Counted from the first letter of the stretch, positions 24,363-34,958 are shown. The stretch is 64,000 nucleotides of DNA from Pseudomonadota bacterium (GCA_023404705.1 JAEYAU010000092.1:1-64000); one strand, 5' to 3'. A program made the numbers and translations. The notes: a model not told the origin generated them from the letters alone.

Positions 24363-24382
24363 GCATTGCGGTACTGAATTAC
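24363..24382 (+). promoter_or_regulatory. Shared 20-bp motif, site C (candidate BadM operator)
   Basis: GCATTGCGGTACTGAATTAC, 36 bases upstream of the badA ATG, in an AT-rich patch. It agrees with site A at most positions (GCATT, GTACT, AATTAC). A repressor bound here would block the badA-ABC transporter operon. Confidence 0.6.
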
Positions 24383-24418
24383 ACATAACCGATCTGCAGG
24401 CGAAAGAGGGATGCAGCC

Positions 24419-26040
<1,622 letters not shown>

Positions 26041-26044
<4 letters not shown>

Positions 26045-27231
26045 TGACCACACTTTCACGCCGCCACTTTCTCGCCACCTCGAGCGCGGCAGGCATGGCC
26101 GCGGCCACGCTGCCGGCACGCTTCGCGATCGGCCAGAACGCCAAGGTTCGCGTCGGCCTGCTGCTCCCGTATAGCGGCACTTACGCGGCGCTCGGCCACA
26201 ACATCACGGATGCGATGAAGCTCGCTTTCGCGGCCGCCGGCAACAAACTGGGCGGGCGCGAGATCGAGCTCGTGCAGGTCGACAGCGAAGCCGACCCCGC
26301 CAAGGCGCCCGCGAACACCAACAAGCTGATCGTCGGCGAGAAGGTCGACTTCATCACGGGCCCGGTGCATTCCGGCGTCGCCATGGCGATGGTCAAGATC
26401 GCGCGCGAGGAGGGCACGATCGCGGTCGTCTCCAATGCGGGCGCCAATGCGGTGACGCGCGAGATGTGCGCGCCCAACATCTTCCGCACCTCGTTCAGCA
26501 ACTGGCAGGTGTGCTACCCGATGGGCGCCGAGATGGCGCGGCGCGGTCTCAAGCGCGTGGTGTCGGTGACCTGGAACTACGCGGCCGGCAAGGAGATGGT
26601 CGGTGCTTTCCGGGAAGGCTTCGAGAAGGCCGGTGGATCGGTCGTCAAGGAGATCCTGGTTCCGTTCCCGAACGTCGAATTCCAGGCGAACCTCACCGAG
26701 ATCGCGGCGCTCAAGCCAGACGCGGTCTATGCGTTCTTCGCGGGCGCCGGCGCCGTGAAGTTCGTCAAGGACTATGCGGACTCGGGCCTCAAGGCGCGTG
26801 TCCCGCTCTACGGCGCGGGGTTCCTGACCGACGGCACGCTGCGCGCGCAGGGTGCTGCGGCCGAGGGCCTGTTCACGACGCTGCACTACGCCGACAGTCT
26901 CGACACGGCGGTCAACCGCAGCTTCCGCGATGCCTTCAAGAAGGCCACCAGCCGCGACGCCGATGTGTATGCGGTGCAGGGCTACGACACGGCTCAGCTT
27001 CTGATCCAGGCCATGGCCAAGGTGCAGGGCGATACCAAGGCCACGAAGGCGCTGATCGCCGCGATGGAAGCCGTGCGCTTCGACAGTCCGCGCGGGCCCT
27101 GGACCTTCTCGAAGTCGCACAATCCCGTGCAAGACGTCTATCTGCGCGAGGTGAAGAACGGCGACAACGCCGTGATCGGCGTTGCCGAAAAGGCGGTGGC
27201 GGATCCCGCCAAGGGCTGCGGCGTCGCCTGA
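26041..27231 (+). CDS. ABC transporter periplasmic substrate-binding protein (aromatic acid/LivJ-like)
   Basis: A 396-residue periplasmic-binding protein of the Leu/Ile/Val type. The N-terminus has a twin-arginine motif, LSRRHFLATSSAAGMAAATL, so export is probably by Tat. The mature part begins near KVRVGLLLPYSGTYAALG. Starting by overlap with the badA stop and followed by permease and ATPase genes, it probably captures benzoate or a related aromatic acid. The substrate is inferred from the operon. Confidence 0.86.
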
Positions 27232-27241
27232 TCGCACTCCG

Positions 27242-28108
27242 ATGGATCCGGCCTCGTTCGCGATACAGCTCCTCAACGGCGTCCAGTACGGCTTCCTGCT
27301 GTTCCTGGTCGCCGCGGGGCTGACGCTGATCTTCGGCATCCTCGGCGTCATCAACCTGGCGCACGGATCCTTCTACATGATCGGCGCCTATCTGGCCTAC
27401 TGGCTCTCGGCCAAGACCGGCAGCTTCCCGCTCGCGGTGGCGCTCGCGCTGCCGCTTGCGGCGCTGCTCGGCTGGGCGGTCGAGCGTTTCGCCATCGCGT
27501 ATCTCTATGAGCGCGACCACCTGCACCAGGTGCTGCTCACCTATGGCCTGATCCTCATCTTCAACGAGCTGCAGCGCATCCTCTGGGGCAACGACGTGCA
27601 CGGCATCGTTCTGCCGGACATGCTGGCCGGGACGCTGCCGCTGACGGAATTGCAGTCCTATCCGGTCTATCGTCTCGTCGTGTCGGCGCTGTGCGTCGCG
27701 GTGGCACTGGCGATGTATGCCGTCATTCACGGCACCCGGCTCGGCATGATGATCCGCGCCGGGGCGAGCAATCGCGAGATGGTGCGGCTGCTCGGGATCG
27801 ATGTCGGCCGGCTGTTCGCGATCGTGTTCAGCGCCGGCGCGGCTCTCACCGCGCTCGCCGGCATGCTCTCGGCGCCGGTCAGTTCCGTCTATCCCGGCAT
27901 GGGCGAGAACGTCCTGATCATCTCCTTCGTCGTGGTGGTGATCGGCGGCATCGGCTCGATCAAGGGCGCGTTCCTGGGCGCCATGCTGATCGGGATCTCG
28001 GACACGTTCGGCAAGGTGTTGCTGCCCGATCAGGCCGGCATGGTGGTCTACGCGCTCATGGCCGCGGTGCTGCTCTGGCGCCCGCGCGGCCTGTTCGGGG
28101 TGGCGTGA
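27242..28108 (+). CDS. livH: ABC transporter permease, LivH type
   Basis: A 288-residue inner-membrane permease with about eight hydrophobic segments. LivH marks: QLLNGVQYGFLLFLVAAGLTLIFGILGVINLAHGSFYM at the N-terminus, GASNREMVRLLGIDVGR (the cytoplasmic ATPase-contact loop) and VVVVIGGIGSIKGAFLGA near the end. The ATG at 27242 lies 10 bases after the binding-protein gene. It ends by a TGATG overlap with the livM-livG fusion. Confidence 0.9.
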   Translation: MDPASFAIQLLNGVQYGFLLFLVAAGLTLIFGILGVINLAHGSFYMIGAYLAYWLSAKTGSFPLAVALALPLAALLGWAVERFAIAYLYERDHLHQVLLTYGLILIFNELQRILWGNDVHGIVLPDMLAGTLPLTELQSYPVYRLVVSALCVAVALAMYAVIHGTRLGMMIRAGASNREMVRLLGIDVGRLFAIVFSAGAALTALAGMLSAPVSSVYPGMGENVLIISFVVVVIGGIGSIKGAFLGAMLIGISDTFGKVLLPDQAGMVVYALMAAVLLWRPRGLFGVA

Positions 28109-29877
28109 TGCTGCACCTGCCGCGCCCGGTCGTGCTGGTCCTCCTGCTCGCCGCGGTGGCGATCGCGGCCGTGCCCTGGGTCGGCGAGCGCTTCCACGTC
28201 CAGCTCGTCACCCAGATGATGGTGCTGGCGATCTTCGCCATGAGCCTCGACCTGCTGGTCGGCTTCACGGGGCTGGTGAGCTTCGGCCACGCGGCCTTCT
28301 ACGGCATCGCCGGCTATGGCCTGGCGATCCTCACCCGAGACGCCGGACTGACCTCAATCGCCGCGACCTTGCCGCTCACGCTCGCGGCGTGCGGGCTCGC
28401 GGCGCTTGCCATCGGCGCGCTCGCGATTCGAACCACCGGCATCTACTTCATCATGGTGACGCTCGCCTTCGCGCAGATGATCTATTTCTACTTCAATGAT
28501 GCGCGCGACTATGGCGGCTCCGACGGGCTGGCGATCAACACGCGGCCGCTGCTGGCTGTCGGCGACGTTACGCTTCTCAACCTGCAGAACCGCACCACGT
28601 TCTTCTATGTCGCCTTCGCCGCGCTGGTCGGCACCTTCCTGTTTCTCCGCGCGCTGCTGCGCTCGCCTTTCGGCCAAGTGATCACGGCGATCCGCGTCAA
28701 CGAGCCGCGCACGCGCGCGCTCGGCTTTCCGGTCGCACGCTACAAGCTGGTGAGCTTCGTGATCGCGGGGATGCTCGCCGGGCTTGCGGGTTATCTCGGC
28801 GCGGCGCAGTTCGGCATCGTCAATCCGGCCCATCTCGGCTGGCGCGAGTCGGGGCGCGCGCTCATGGTCGTGATCCTGGGCGGCACCGGCACGCTGTTCG
28901 GCCCAGCGCTCGGCGCCTTTGTCTTCGTCCTGCTGGAGGACTGGTTCTCGAGCCTGACCGAGCACTGGCTGCTGCTGATGGGCGGTTTCGTCATCGGCGT
29001 CGTGCTGCTGCTGCCGAACGGCATCGCGGGCCTGCTGCTGCGGCTGGCGCACGATCGTCCACAGCCCGCGCAGCCGGAGGCGCCTGCGCCGACCGCGGAG
29101 CTGCGCATCATCGCGCCGCGCGACACCTCGATCCTCGAGACCGAGGGACTCGGCAAACGGTTTGCCGGCCTCGTGGCCGTGAAGTTCGTGTCGCTGCGCT
29201 TCACGCCCGGGCATGTGCACGCCGTGATCGGGCCGAACGGCGCCGGCAAGACCACCTTGATCAATCTGCTGTCCGGTGAGCTCCCGCCGACCTCGGGCCG
29301 GATCCTCTTCAAGGGCGAGGATGTCACGGGCCTTTCGCCCGACAGCCTGTCGCGCCTCGGGATCGGGCGCAGCTTCCAGATCACCAATCTCTATCCTTCG
29401 CTGACCTGCCTGCAGAACTGCTGGGTCGCGGCGCAGTCGCGCATGCCGAGCTCGATGCGCTTCTTCCGTTCCGCGGTCCATCTCGGCGATGTGCGCGCGC
29501 GCGCCGACAGGGCGCTCGCCCGCTGCGGGCTCGCCGACCGGCGCAACGATCTCGCGGCCGCGCTCAGCCATGGCGAGCGCCGCCGCCTCGAGATCGCCAT
29601 GGTGCTCGCCACCGAGCCGGAGCTGCTCCTGCTCGACGAGCCGCTGGCCGGCATGGGCCCGCAGGAGAGCCGCGAGATCGTCGATCTCCTCGCGGCGCTG
29701 GCGGGCGAGCATACGCTGATCCTGATCGAGCACGACATGGACGCAGTGTTCGCGATCGCGGACACGCTCACGGTGCTGGTCAACGGCGAGGTGATCGCGA
29801 GCGGTCCGGTCGCGCAGGTGCGCGCCGATCCGGCGGTGCAGCAGGCCTATCTCGGGCATCAGGAGGCCGCCGCATGA
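28108..29877 (+). CDS. Fused ABC permease and ATPase (LivM-LivG)
   Basis: A 589-residue fusion. Residues 1 to about 310 are a LivM permease (LVTQMMVLAIFAMSLDLLVG, GYGLAIL, GRALMVVILGGTGTLFGPALGA). After a Pro/Ala-rich linker (about 315-335), residues 340-589 are a LivG ATPase with Walker A GPNGAGKTT, signature LSHGERRRLEIAMVL, Walker B LLLLDEPLAGMG and H-loop LIEHDM. Separate genes are more usual, but such fusions are known in this family. It overlaps livF by 4 bases. The importer therefore comprises binding protein, LivH, LivMG and LivF. Confidence 0.9.
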   Translation: MLHLPRPVVLVLLLAAVAIAAVPWVGERFHVQLVTQMMVLAIFAMSLDLLVGFTGLVSFGHAAFYGIAGYGLAILTRDAGLTSIAATLPLTLAACGLAALAIGALAIRTTGIYFIMVTLAFAQMIYFYFNDARDYGGSDGLAINTRPLLAVGDVTLLNLQNRTTFFYVAFAALVGTFLFLRALLRSPFGQVITAIRVNEPRTRALGFPVARYKLVSFVIAGMLAGLAGYLGAAQFGIVNPAHLGWRESGRALMVVILGGTGTLFGPALGAFVFVLLEDWFSSLTEHWLLLMGGFVIGVVLLLPNGIAGLLLRLAHDRPQPAQPEAPAPTAELRIIAPRDTSILETEGLGKRFAGLVAVKFVSLRFTPGHVHAVIGPNGAGKTTLINLLSGELPPTSGRILFKGEDVTGLSPDSLSRLGIGRSFQITNLYPSLTCLQNCWVAAQSRMPSSMRFFRSAVHLGDVRARADRALARCGLADRRNDLAAALSHGERRRLEIAMVLATEPELLLLDEPLAGMGPQESREIVDLLAALAGEHTLILIEHDMDAVFAIADTLTVLVNGEVIASGPVAQVRADPAVQQAYLGHQEAAA

Positions 29878-30584
29878 CGCCGCTGCTGGAGGCCGAAGGG
29901 CTGCAGGCCTGCTACGGGACCAGCCACGTCCTGCATGGCGTCGATCTCCATGTCGGGCACGGCGAGGTCGTGAGCCTCATGGGCCGCAACGGCATGGGCA
30001 AGAGCACGACGCTGCGCACCATCTTCGGCCTGCTGCGGCCACGCGCCGGAACCGTCCGGATTCACGGCCGCGACATGACCGGCGCGCCGGCGCACCGCGC
30101 TTCGCGCGCGGGCCTCGCCATGGTGCCGGAGGGGCGCGGGATCTTCCCGAACCTCACGGTGCGCGAAAACCTCGTGATGGCGGCGCGGCCGGGCCGTGAC
30201 GGTCGCGCGACCTGGACCCTGGACATCGTGCTTGCCCTGTTTCCGCGCCTCGCCGAGCGCCTGCGCAACATGGGCTGTCAGCTCTCGGGCGGCGAGCAGC
30301 AGATGCTCGCGATCGGCCGCGCCCTGATGACGAATCCGGATCTGTTGATCCTCGACGAGGCGACCGAGGGACTGGCGCCGCTGATCCGCAACGAGATCTG
30401 GGAGATCCTGATCCAGCTGAAGGCTGCGGGAGTGGCGGCGCTGATCGTCGACAAGGATGTGGCGGCGCTCGCGCGCGTCGCGGACCGCTGCATCATCCTG
30501 GCGAAGGGCCGCGTCGTCTACACGGGCGTCCCCTCAGCGCTCGCGGCCGACCGCGAGATCATGGTCCGCCATCTCGGCGTGTGA
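29874..30584 (+). CDS. livF: ABC transporter ATP-binding protein, LivF type (second copy in window)
   Basis: A 236-residue ATPase. Walker A is GRNGMGKSTT, where LivF proteins usually have an Ala or Met at this position; signature LSGGEQQMLAIGRAL; Walker B LLILDEATEGLAP, with Ala in place of the usual Pro after Glu. The H-loop histidine position reads DKDVAAL rather than the more common EQ/EH form. It closes the importer operon, followed 11 bases later by a RidA homologue on the same transcript. Confidence 0.9.
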   Translation: MTPLLEAEGLQACYGTSHVLHGVDLHVGHGEVVSLMGRNGMGKSTTLRTIFGLLRPRAGTVRIHGRDMTGAPAHRASRAGLAMVPEGRGIFPNLTVRENLVMAARPGRDGRATWTLDIVLALFPRLAERLRNMGCQLSGGEQQMLAIGRALMTNPDLLILDEATEGLAPLIRNEIWEILIQLKAAGVAALIVDKDVAALARVADRCIILAKGRVVYTGVPSALAADREIMVRHLGV

Positions 30585-30595
30585 AGGAGACCGTC

Positions 30596-30997
30596 ATGTC
30601 TGCCGAAGTCCTGATGCCCCCCGATTGGGCCCTGCCGATCGGCTACAGCAATGGCATCGTCGTGCCGGCCGGCCGCATCGTGTTCATCGCCGGCCAGGTC
30701 GGCTGGGACGCGCAGCAGCACTTCCAGAGCGAGGAGCTGGCGCCGCAGTTCGAGCAGGCTCTGAAGAACATCCTGGCGGTGCTCGCGCAAGCCGGCGGCG
30801 CGCCGCAGCACATCTGCCGCATCACGGCTTTCTGCATCGACAAGCCCGCCTATCTCGCGGCGCGTCCGCAGCTCGGCCGCATCTGGCGTAGCCTGATGGG
30901 GACGCATTTTCCGGCCATGAGCATGATCTTCGTCGCCGATCTGCTCGACTCCCCGGGAAAGATCGAGCTCGAGGCGACGGCGGTCATTCCGGCTTAG
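30596..30997 (+). CDS. RidA/YjgF-family protein lacking the canonical arginine
   Basis: A 133-residue YjgF/RidA-fold protein (IVVPAGRIVFIAGQVGWD, ALKNILAVLAQAGG, FPAMSMIFVADLLDSPGKIELEATAVIP). In true RidA imine deaminases an Arg follows Pro-Ala in the PARS motif; here it reads PAMS, so classical 2-aminoacrylate deaminase activity is doubtful. RidA-like genes often sit in aromatic-acid CoA clusters, for example for 2-aminobenzoate, where their role is unclear. GAAGGAGA precedes the ATG. It ends 10 bases from the convergent hcrB. Confidence 0.82.
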   Translation: MSAEVLMPPDWALPIGYSNGIVVPAGRIVFIAGQVGWDAQQHFQSEELAPQFEQALKNILAVLAQAGGAPQHICRITAFCIDKPAYLAARPQLGRIWRSLMGTHFPAMSMIFVADLLDSPGKIELEATAVIPA

Positions 30998-31006
30998 CCG
31001 ATCCGC

Positions 31007-31984
31007 TTACGCGGCTTGCGCCTCCGCCAGCTTCGTCACCAGCCGGCGTGCCAGGCCGGACGCGGCCAGCCGCCGGTATTGCGCGGAGACGACCGTGGTG
31101 CGCATGGGCTGCACCTGCTTCTGCACCAGGCGTTCGATCTCGTGCAGCGCGTCGGCATCGACCGGCCGGCCGATCAGGGCGTCGGTGCCGGCGAGGATGA
31201 AGGGGCGCGAGTTGGTGCCGGTGAGCGCGATGCGCAAGCGCTGCGCCACGCCGTCCGCGACCGAGAGCGCGACCGCGACGCCGGCCAGCGGATAGTCGAT
31301 GGCGCCACGCACGCGCACCTTGGCGTAAGTGGAAGGCGCGGGATCCGGCGGCAGCAGCACGGTTGCGACAATCTCGTCGGGTGCGAGCGTCAGATGAGCG
31401 CGGCCGTCCTCGACATAGAGATCGGCGAGCGGAATGCGGCGGCGGCCCTGCGGACCGACGATCTCGACCTCGGCGCCGAGCACCAACAAGGCCGGCGCGA
31501 GATCGCCCGTGAAGGCAGCGTGACAGCGCTGGCCCTGGGGCGCGACATGGCAGACCTCGCCCTGCCGCTTGAGGCAGTAGCCGTTCGCGCTGCGCCACCA
31601 TTCGCTCTGATTGTAGTAGACGCAGCGCGTGTCGAGGCAGAGGTTGCCGCCGACCGTACCGAGCGCGCGATGGCCCGGCCCCGCAACCGCAGAGGCGGCC
31701 TCGCAGACCGCGCGGTAGCGCTCGCAGATCAACGGCAGGCCCGAGACCTTGGCGAGCTTGACGCCCGCCCCGATGCGCAGGCCGGCGAGTGTCGCCTTCA
31801 CGCAACCGAGCTCGTCGATCCCCGAGAGATCGATGAGTTGCGTCGGCTCGCCGATGCCGTGGCGCAGATTGACCAGCAGGTCGGTCCCGCCGGCGACGAA
31901 GCGGCTCTCGGGATTGTCGCGGCGGGCCGCGATCGCGGCCTGCAGATCCTTCGGCTGCACCAGCGCGAAATCGAGCGTGGTCAT
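31007..31984 (-). CDS. hcrB: 4-hydroxybenzoyl-CoA reductase FAD/[4Fe-4S] subunit
   Basis: A 325-residue FAD-binding subunit of the xanthine oxidase family (FVAGGTDLLVNLRHG, GTVGGNLCLDTRC). A loop with C121, C137, C145 and C154 (CVYYNQSEWW...YCLKRQGEVC...RC) is the extra [4Fe-4S] site found only in 4-hydroxybenzoyl-CoA reductases; spacing agrees with the Thauera protein. The loop lets the enzyme run at low potential, taking electrons from ferredoxin to remove the para-hydroxyl. It is the last gene of hcrC-hcrA-hcrB, overlapping hcrA by ATGA. Confidence 0.93.
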   Translation of the reverse strand: MTTLDFALVQPKDLQAAIAARRDNPESRFVAGGTDLLVNLRHGIGEPTQLIDLSGIDELGCVKATLAGLRIGAGVKLAKVSGLPLICERYRAVCEAASAVAGPGHRALGTVGGNLCLDTRCVYYNQSEWWRSANGYCLKRQGEVCHVAPQGQRCHAAFTGDLAPALLVLGAEVEIVGPQGRRRIPLADLYVEDGRAHLTLAPDEIVATVLLPPDPAPSTYAKVRVRGAIDYPLAGVAVALSVADGVAQRLRIALTGTNSRPFILAGTDALIGRPVDADALHEIERLVQKQVQPMRTTVVSAQYRRLAASGLARRLVTKLAEAQAA

Positions 31985-34281
31985 GAGGCCCTCCGGGCTT
32001 GCAGGCGCGCGCGGCGGCGGCGCTCCACCAGCGCTTCCATCACGCGGTCGGGCGTGAGCGGCAGTGTGTCGATGTCGATGCCGATCGCATCCGCGATCGC
32101 ATTGGTCAGCGCCGGCGGGAAGCCGGCGAGGGCGCCCTCGCTTGCCTCCTTGGCGCCGAACGGGCCGTTCGGATCGTGGCTCTCGACGATGTGCACCTCG
32201 ATCGGCGGCGACTCGGCAATGGTCGGCACGCGATATTCCAGCATGCTCGCATGCAGCGGCAGGCCCTCGGCGTAGCGCGTCTCCTCGCACAGCGCCTGGC
32301 CCATGCCCATCCACACCGAGCCTTCGATCTGCCCCTCGACCGCGAGCCGGTTGATGGCGTGGCCGCAGTCGAGCGCGGTCCACACCTTGTCGACCGTGAC
32401 GAGGCCGGTCGCCTCGTCCACGCTCACCTCGACGACCTGCGCCGCATAGCTGAAGCCCATGGTCGAGCCGACCGCGCCTCCACGGTGCTTGCCGCCTTGC
32501 GCGTCGGGCGGGCACGTGAAGCTGCCCGATACCGTGATGGGGCCGTTGTCCACCAGCGCGGCCCTGACGACCTCGGCGAAGGGCAGGCTCGCTTGGCCGG
32601 CATGGCCGACGCGGAACTCCTCGCCCGCGCATTCGACGTCCTCGGGCCGCGCCTCGAGCTTGCGCGCGGCCGCCTCGGTGAGCACGCGCTTGAGCCGTTG
32701 CGCGGCGTCGATCGCGGCATTGCCGACCATGAAGGTGATGCGCGACGAATAGGCGCCGTTGTCCTTTGGGGTGAGCGCGCTGTCGCCCGCGATCACGCGG
32801 ATGCGGTCGAGCGCGACGCCGAGCGTCTCGGCGACCGCGATCGCCACCATGGTGGAGGAGCCCTGGCCGATCTCGGCCGCGCCGGTGAGCGCCGTGATGC
32901 CGCCGTCGAAATCGACGCGCAGGTTCACGACCGCGTGCGGCTCGCCGGTCCAGTGGATCGGCTTGGCGGCGCCGCTGACATAATGCGAGCAGGCCATGCC
33001 GAGGCCCTTGCCGGGCGGCAGCTTGCCGCGGCGCGCGTGCCAGCCGCTCGCGCGCTCGACGCGATCGAGGCATTCGGCGAGGCCGTAGCTGTTCACCATG
33101 AGGTCGTTGAGCGTGCGCGTCGGCGCCTGCAGCAGGTTGGCGCGGCGCACCGCGAAGGGATCGAGTTTGAGCTCCCGCGCCATCCGGTCCAGCAGGCATT
33201 CGAACGCGTGGCGCGTGTGGACGCCACCGTGGCCGCGCATGGCGCCGCAGGGCGGCAGGTTGGCGTAGACGCGATAGCCGTCGTAGCGGATCGCCGGGAT
33301 GTCGTAGAGCCCCTGTAACAGCGCGCCTGCGTAGAGGATCGTGACGATGCCGTAGCCCGCATAGGCGCCCCCGCGCTGCACGGCTTCAAGTTGGCAGGCC
33401 GTGATGCGGCCCGCCCGCGTGAGGCCGAGCTTGAGCTTGAGATCCGTGTGCGGCCGCGCGCGGTGGGTGAGGAAGGTCTCCTCGCGGGTGAGCCGCATCA
33501 CCACCTTGCCGGCGGCCGCCCGCGCGAGCAGGGCCGTGACGATTTCGAAATTGAGCGCCTCGACGCGGGCGCCGAAGCCGCCGCCGACGAAGGGCTTGAT
33601 CATGCGGATCTGCGAAGCATCCATCTCCAGACAGCGCGCCAGCATCAGGTGCAGGTAGTAGCCGACCTGCGAGACCGTCTGCATGGTGAGCCGCTGCGTG
33701 AGCGGATCGTAGTCGGCGAGGCAGGCATGGGGCTCGATCTGCGCGTGATTGATCTCGGCGCAGGAGAGCTTGGCGTCGCGCACGATGTCAGCCGCCGCGA
33801 AGCCGGCCTCGACATCGCCGAAGGTGTGGTGCACCTCGCGCTCGAGATTGCCCGGCTTATTCTCGTGCAGCAGCGTCGCGCCCGGCGCGCGCGCCGAATC
33901 CGAATCGTAATAGGCCGGCAGCTCGCGGATCTCGAGCTCGATCAGGGCGAGGGCACGTTCGGCCGTCTGTGCGTCCACGGCAGCGACGGCAGCGACCGGC
34001 TCGCCGCGATAGCGCACCCGCTCGCGCGCCAAGGGATATTCGTTCATGGCGACGGGCAGCACGCCGTAGGTGTGCGCGCAGTCGGCGCCCGTGACGACCG
34101 CGATCACGCCTTCGAGCGCCTGCGCCTTCGAGATGTCGAGGCTCAGGATCTCGCCGTGGCTGACCGGGCTGCGCAGGATGCGGCCGACCAGCGCGTCCGC
34201 ATGCTGCAGGTCGGCCGTATACTTCGCGCGGCCCGTGACTTTCTCGATGCCGTCGATCAGGGGAACGCGGCGATCGCTCAT
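31981..34281 (-). CDS. hcrA: 4-hydroxybenzoyl-CoA reductase molybdenum subunit
   Basis: A 766-residue Mo-pterin catalytic subunit of the xanthine oxidase family; the length matches known HcrA (about 769). Key segments: GRAKYTADLQHADALVGRILRSPVSHG, FVGGGFGARVEALNFEIVTALLA, GAAEIGQGSSTMVAIAVAETLG and ALTNAIADAIGIDIDTLPLTPDRV. It reduces 4-hydroxybenzoyl-CoA to benzoyl-CoA in the cytoplasm, feeding the central pathway. It is coupled by 4-base overlaps to hcrC upstream and hcrB downstream. Confidence 0.92.
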   Translation of the reverse strand: MSDRRVPLIDGIEKVTGRAKYTADLQHADALVGRILRSPVSHGEILSLDISKAQALEGVIAVVTGADCAHTYGVLPVAMNEYPLARERVRYRGEPVAAVAAVDAQTAERALALIELEIRELPAYYDSDSARAPGATLLHENKPGNLEREVHHTFGDVEAGFAAADIVRDAKLSCAEINHAQIEPHACLADYDPLTQRLTMQTVSQVGYYLHLMLARCLEMDASQIRMIKPFVGGGFGARVEALNFEIVTALLARAAAGKVVMRLTREETFLTHRARPHTDLKLKLGLTRAGRITACQLEAVQRGGAYAGYGIVTILYAGALLQGLYDIPAIRYDGYRVYANLPPCGAMRGHGGVHTRHAFECLLDRMARELKLDPFAVRRANLLQAPTRTLNDLMVNSYGLAECLDRVERASGWHARRGKLPPGKGLGMACSHYVSGAAKPIHWTGEPHAVVNLRVDFDGGITALTGAAEIGQGSSTMVAIAVAETLGVALDRIRVIAGDSALTPKDNGAYSSRITFMVGNAAIDAAQRLKRVLTEAAARKLEARPEDVECAGEEFRVGHAGQASLPFAEVVRAALVDNGPITVSGSFTCPPDAQGGKHRGGAVGSTMGFSYAAQVVEVSVDEATGLVTVDKVWTALDCGHAINRLAVEGQIEGSVWMGMGQALCEETRYAEGLPLHASMLEYRVPTIAESPPIEVHIVESHDPNGPFGAKEASEGALAGFPPALTNAIADAIGIDIDTLPLTPDRVMEALVERRRRARLQARRAS

Positions 34282-34757
34282 GGCACCGCCTCCGCGGCGC
34301 TCTGCACCGACTCGATGATCTTCACATAGCCAGTACAGCGGCAGAGGTTGCCGGAGAGCGCGGAGCGGATCTCGTCCTCGCTCGGATGAGGAGTCTTCCG
34401 CAGCAGCGCCTCGGCCGCCATGATCATGCCGGGCGTGCAGAAGCCACATTGCGTGCCGAGCTTCTCGTGGAATGCCTGTTGCAGCCGGTTGAGCCGGCCC
34501 TGCGTCGCCAAACCTTCGACGGTCTCGACGTTCGCGCCTTCGCAGCGCGCCGCCAGCACGACACAGGACGGAACCGCTTCGCCATTCACCAGCACCGTGC
34601 AGGCGCCGCACTCGCCGCCGTCGCAGCCGGCTTTGGTGCCGGTGAGCCGTGCGGTGTCACGCAGATAGTCGATGAGCAGCGTCGTGTCGGTAACCGCATC
34701 CTCGCGCCAGCGGCCGTTCACCTTCACGCGCAGCAGACGCTTTCGAGGGCTGGTCAT
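34278..34757 (-). CDS. hcrC: 4-hydroxybenzoyl-CoA reductase 2x[2Fe-2S] subunit
   Basis: A 159-residue iron-sulfur subunit. The plant-type [2Fe-2S] motif is GCDGGECGACTVLVNGEAVPSC; the second cluster uses CGFCTPG and CRCTG. The length equals that of Thauera HcrC (about 161). It is the first gene of the hcr operon, divergent from the aryl-CoA ligase at 34959 across a 201-base region with two FNR-like half-sites and a palindrome. MTSPRKR at 34757 is taken as start. Confidence 0.93.
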   Translation of the reverse strand: MTSPRKRLLRVKVNGRWREDAVTDTTLLIDYLRDTARLTGTKAGCDGGECGACTVLVNGEAVPSCVVLAARCEGANVETVEGLATQGRLNRLQQAFHEKLGTQCGFCTPGMIMAAEALLRKTPHPSEDEIRSALSGNLCRCTGYVKIIESVQSAAEAVP

Positions 34758-34819
34758 GGCGGAGGCTCCACAGCGCATCGCGGTCCATGCCAGCAGGCGC
34801 CGATGTGCGCGCGCGGTCC

Positions 34820-34833
34820 ATGACCGAAATCAA
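34820..34833. promoter_or_regulatory. FNR-like half-conserved box ATGACCGAAATCAA
   Basis: The right half (ATCAA) is perfect and the left half deviates at its first base. The 13-base core TGACCGAAATCAA is repeated exactly at 34886-34898, 65 bases away, in the hcrC/ligase divergent region. Two identical sites suggest real regulatory elements. Confidence 0.42.
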
Positions 34834-34884
34834 GCGCAGCACACGAGTTCTCGCTGCGCCGCAGTAACGAACGCGCCGTCGTGC

Positions 34885-34898
34885 CTGACCGAAATCAA
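34885..34898. promoter_or_regulatory. FNR-like half-conserved box CTGACCGAAATCAA (repeat of the 34820 site)
   Basis: Second copy of the core TGACCGAAATCAA, 61 bases before the ligase ATG at 34959. It shares the ATCAA half with other boxes in the window. Confidence 0.42.
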
Positions 34899-34928
34899 GG
34901 AGATGCGCGTGCCATTCGCGGCTTAATC

Positions 34929-34942
34929 ATGCATCGATGCAT
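34929..34942. promoter_or_regulatory. Perfect 14-bp palindrome ATGCATCGATGCAT
   Basis: A fully symmetric sequence 17 bases upstream of the aryl-CoA ligase ATG. It could be an operator, for example for a MarR-type regulator of aromatic genes, but no such regulator gene is in the window. Its AT content stands out from the flanks. Confidence 0.4.
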
Positions 34943-34958
34943 CGGAGCGCGCCGCATC

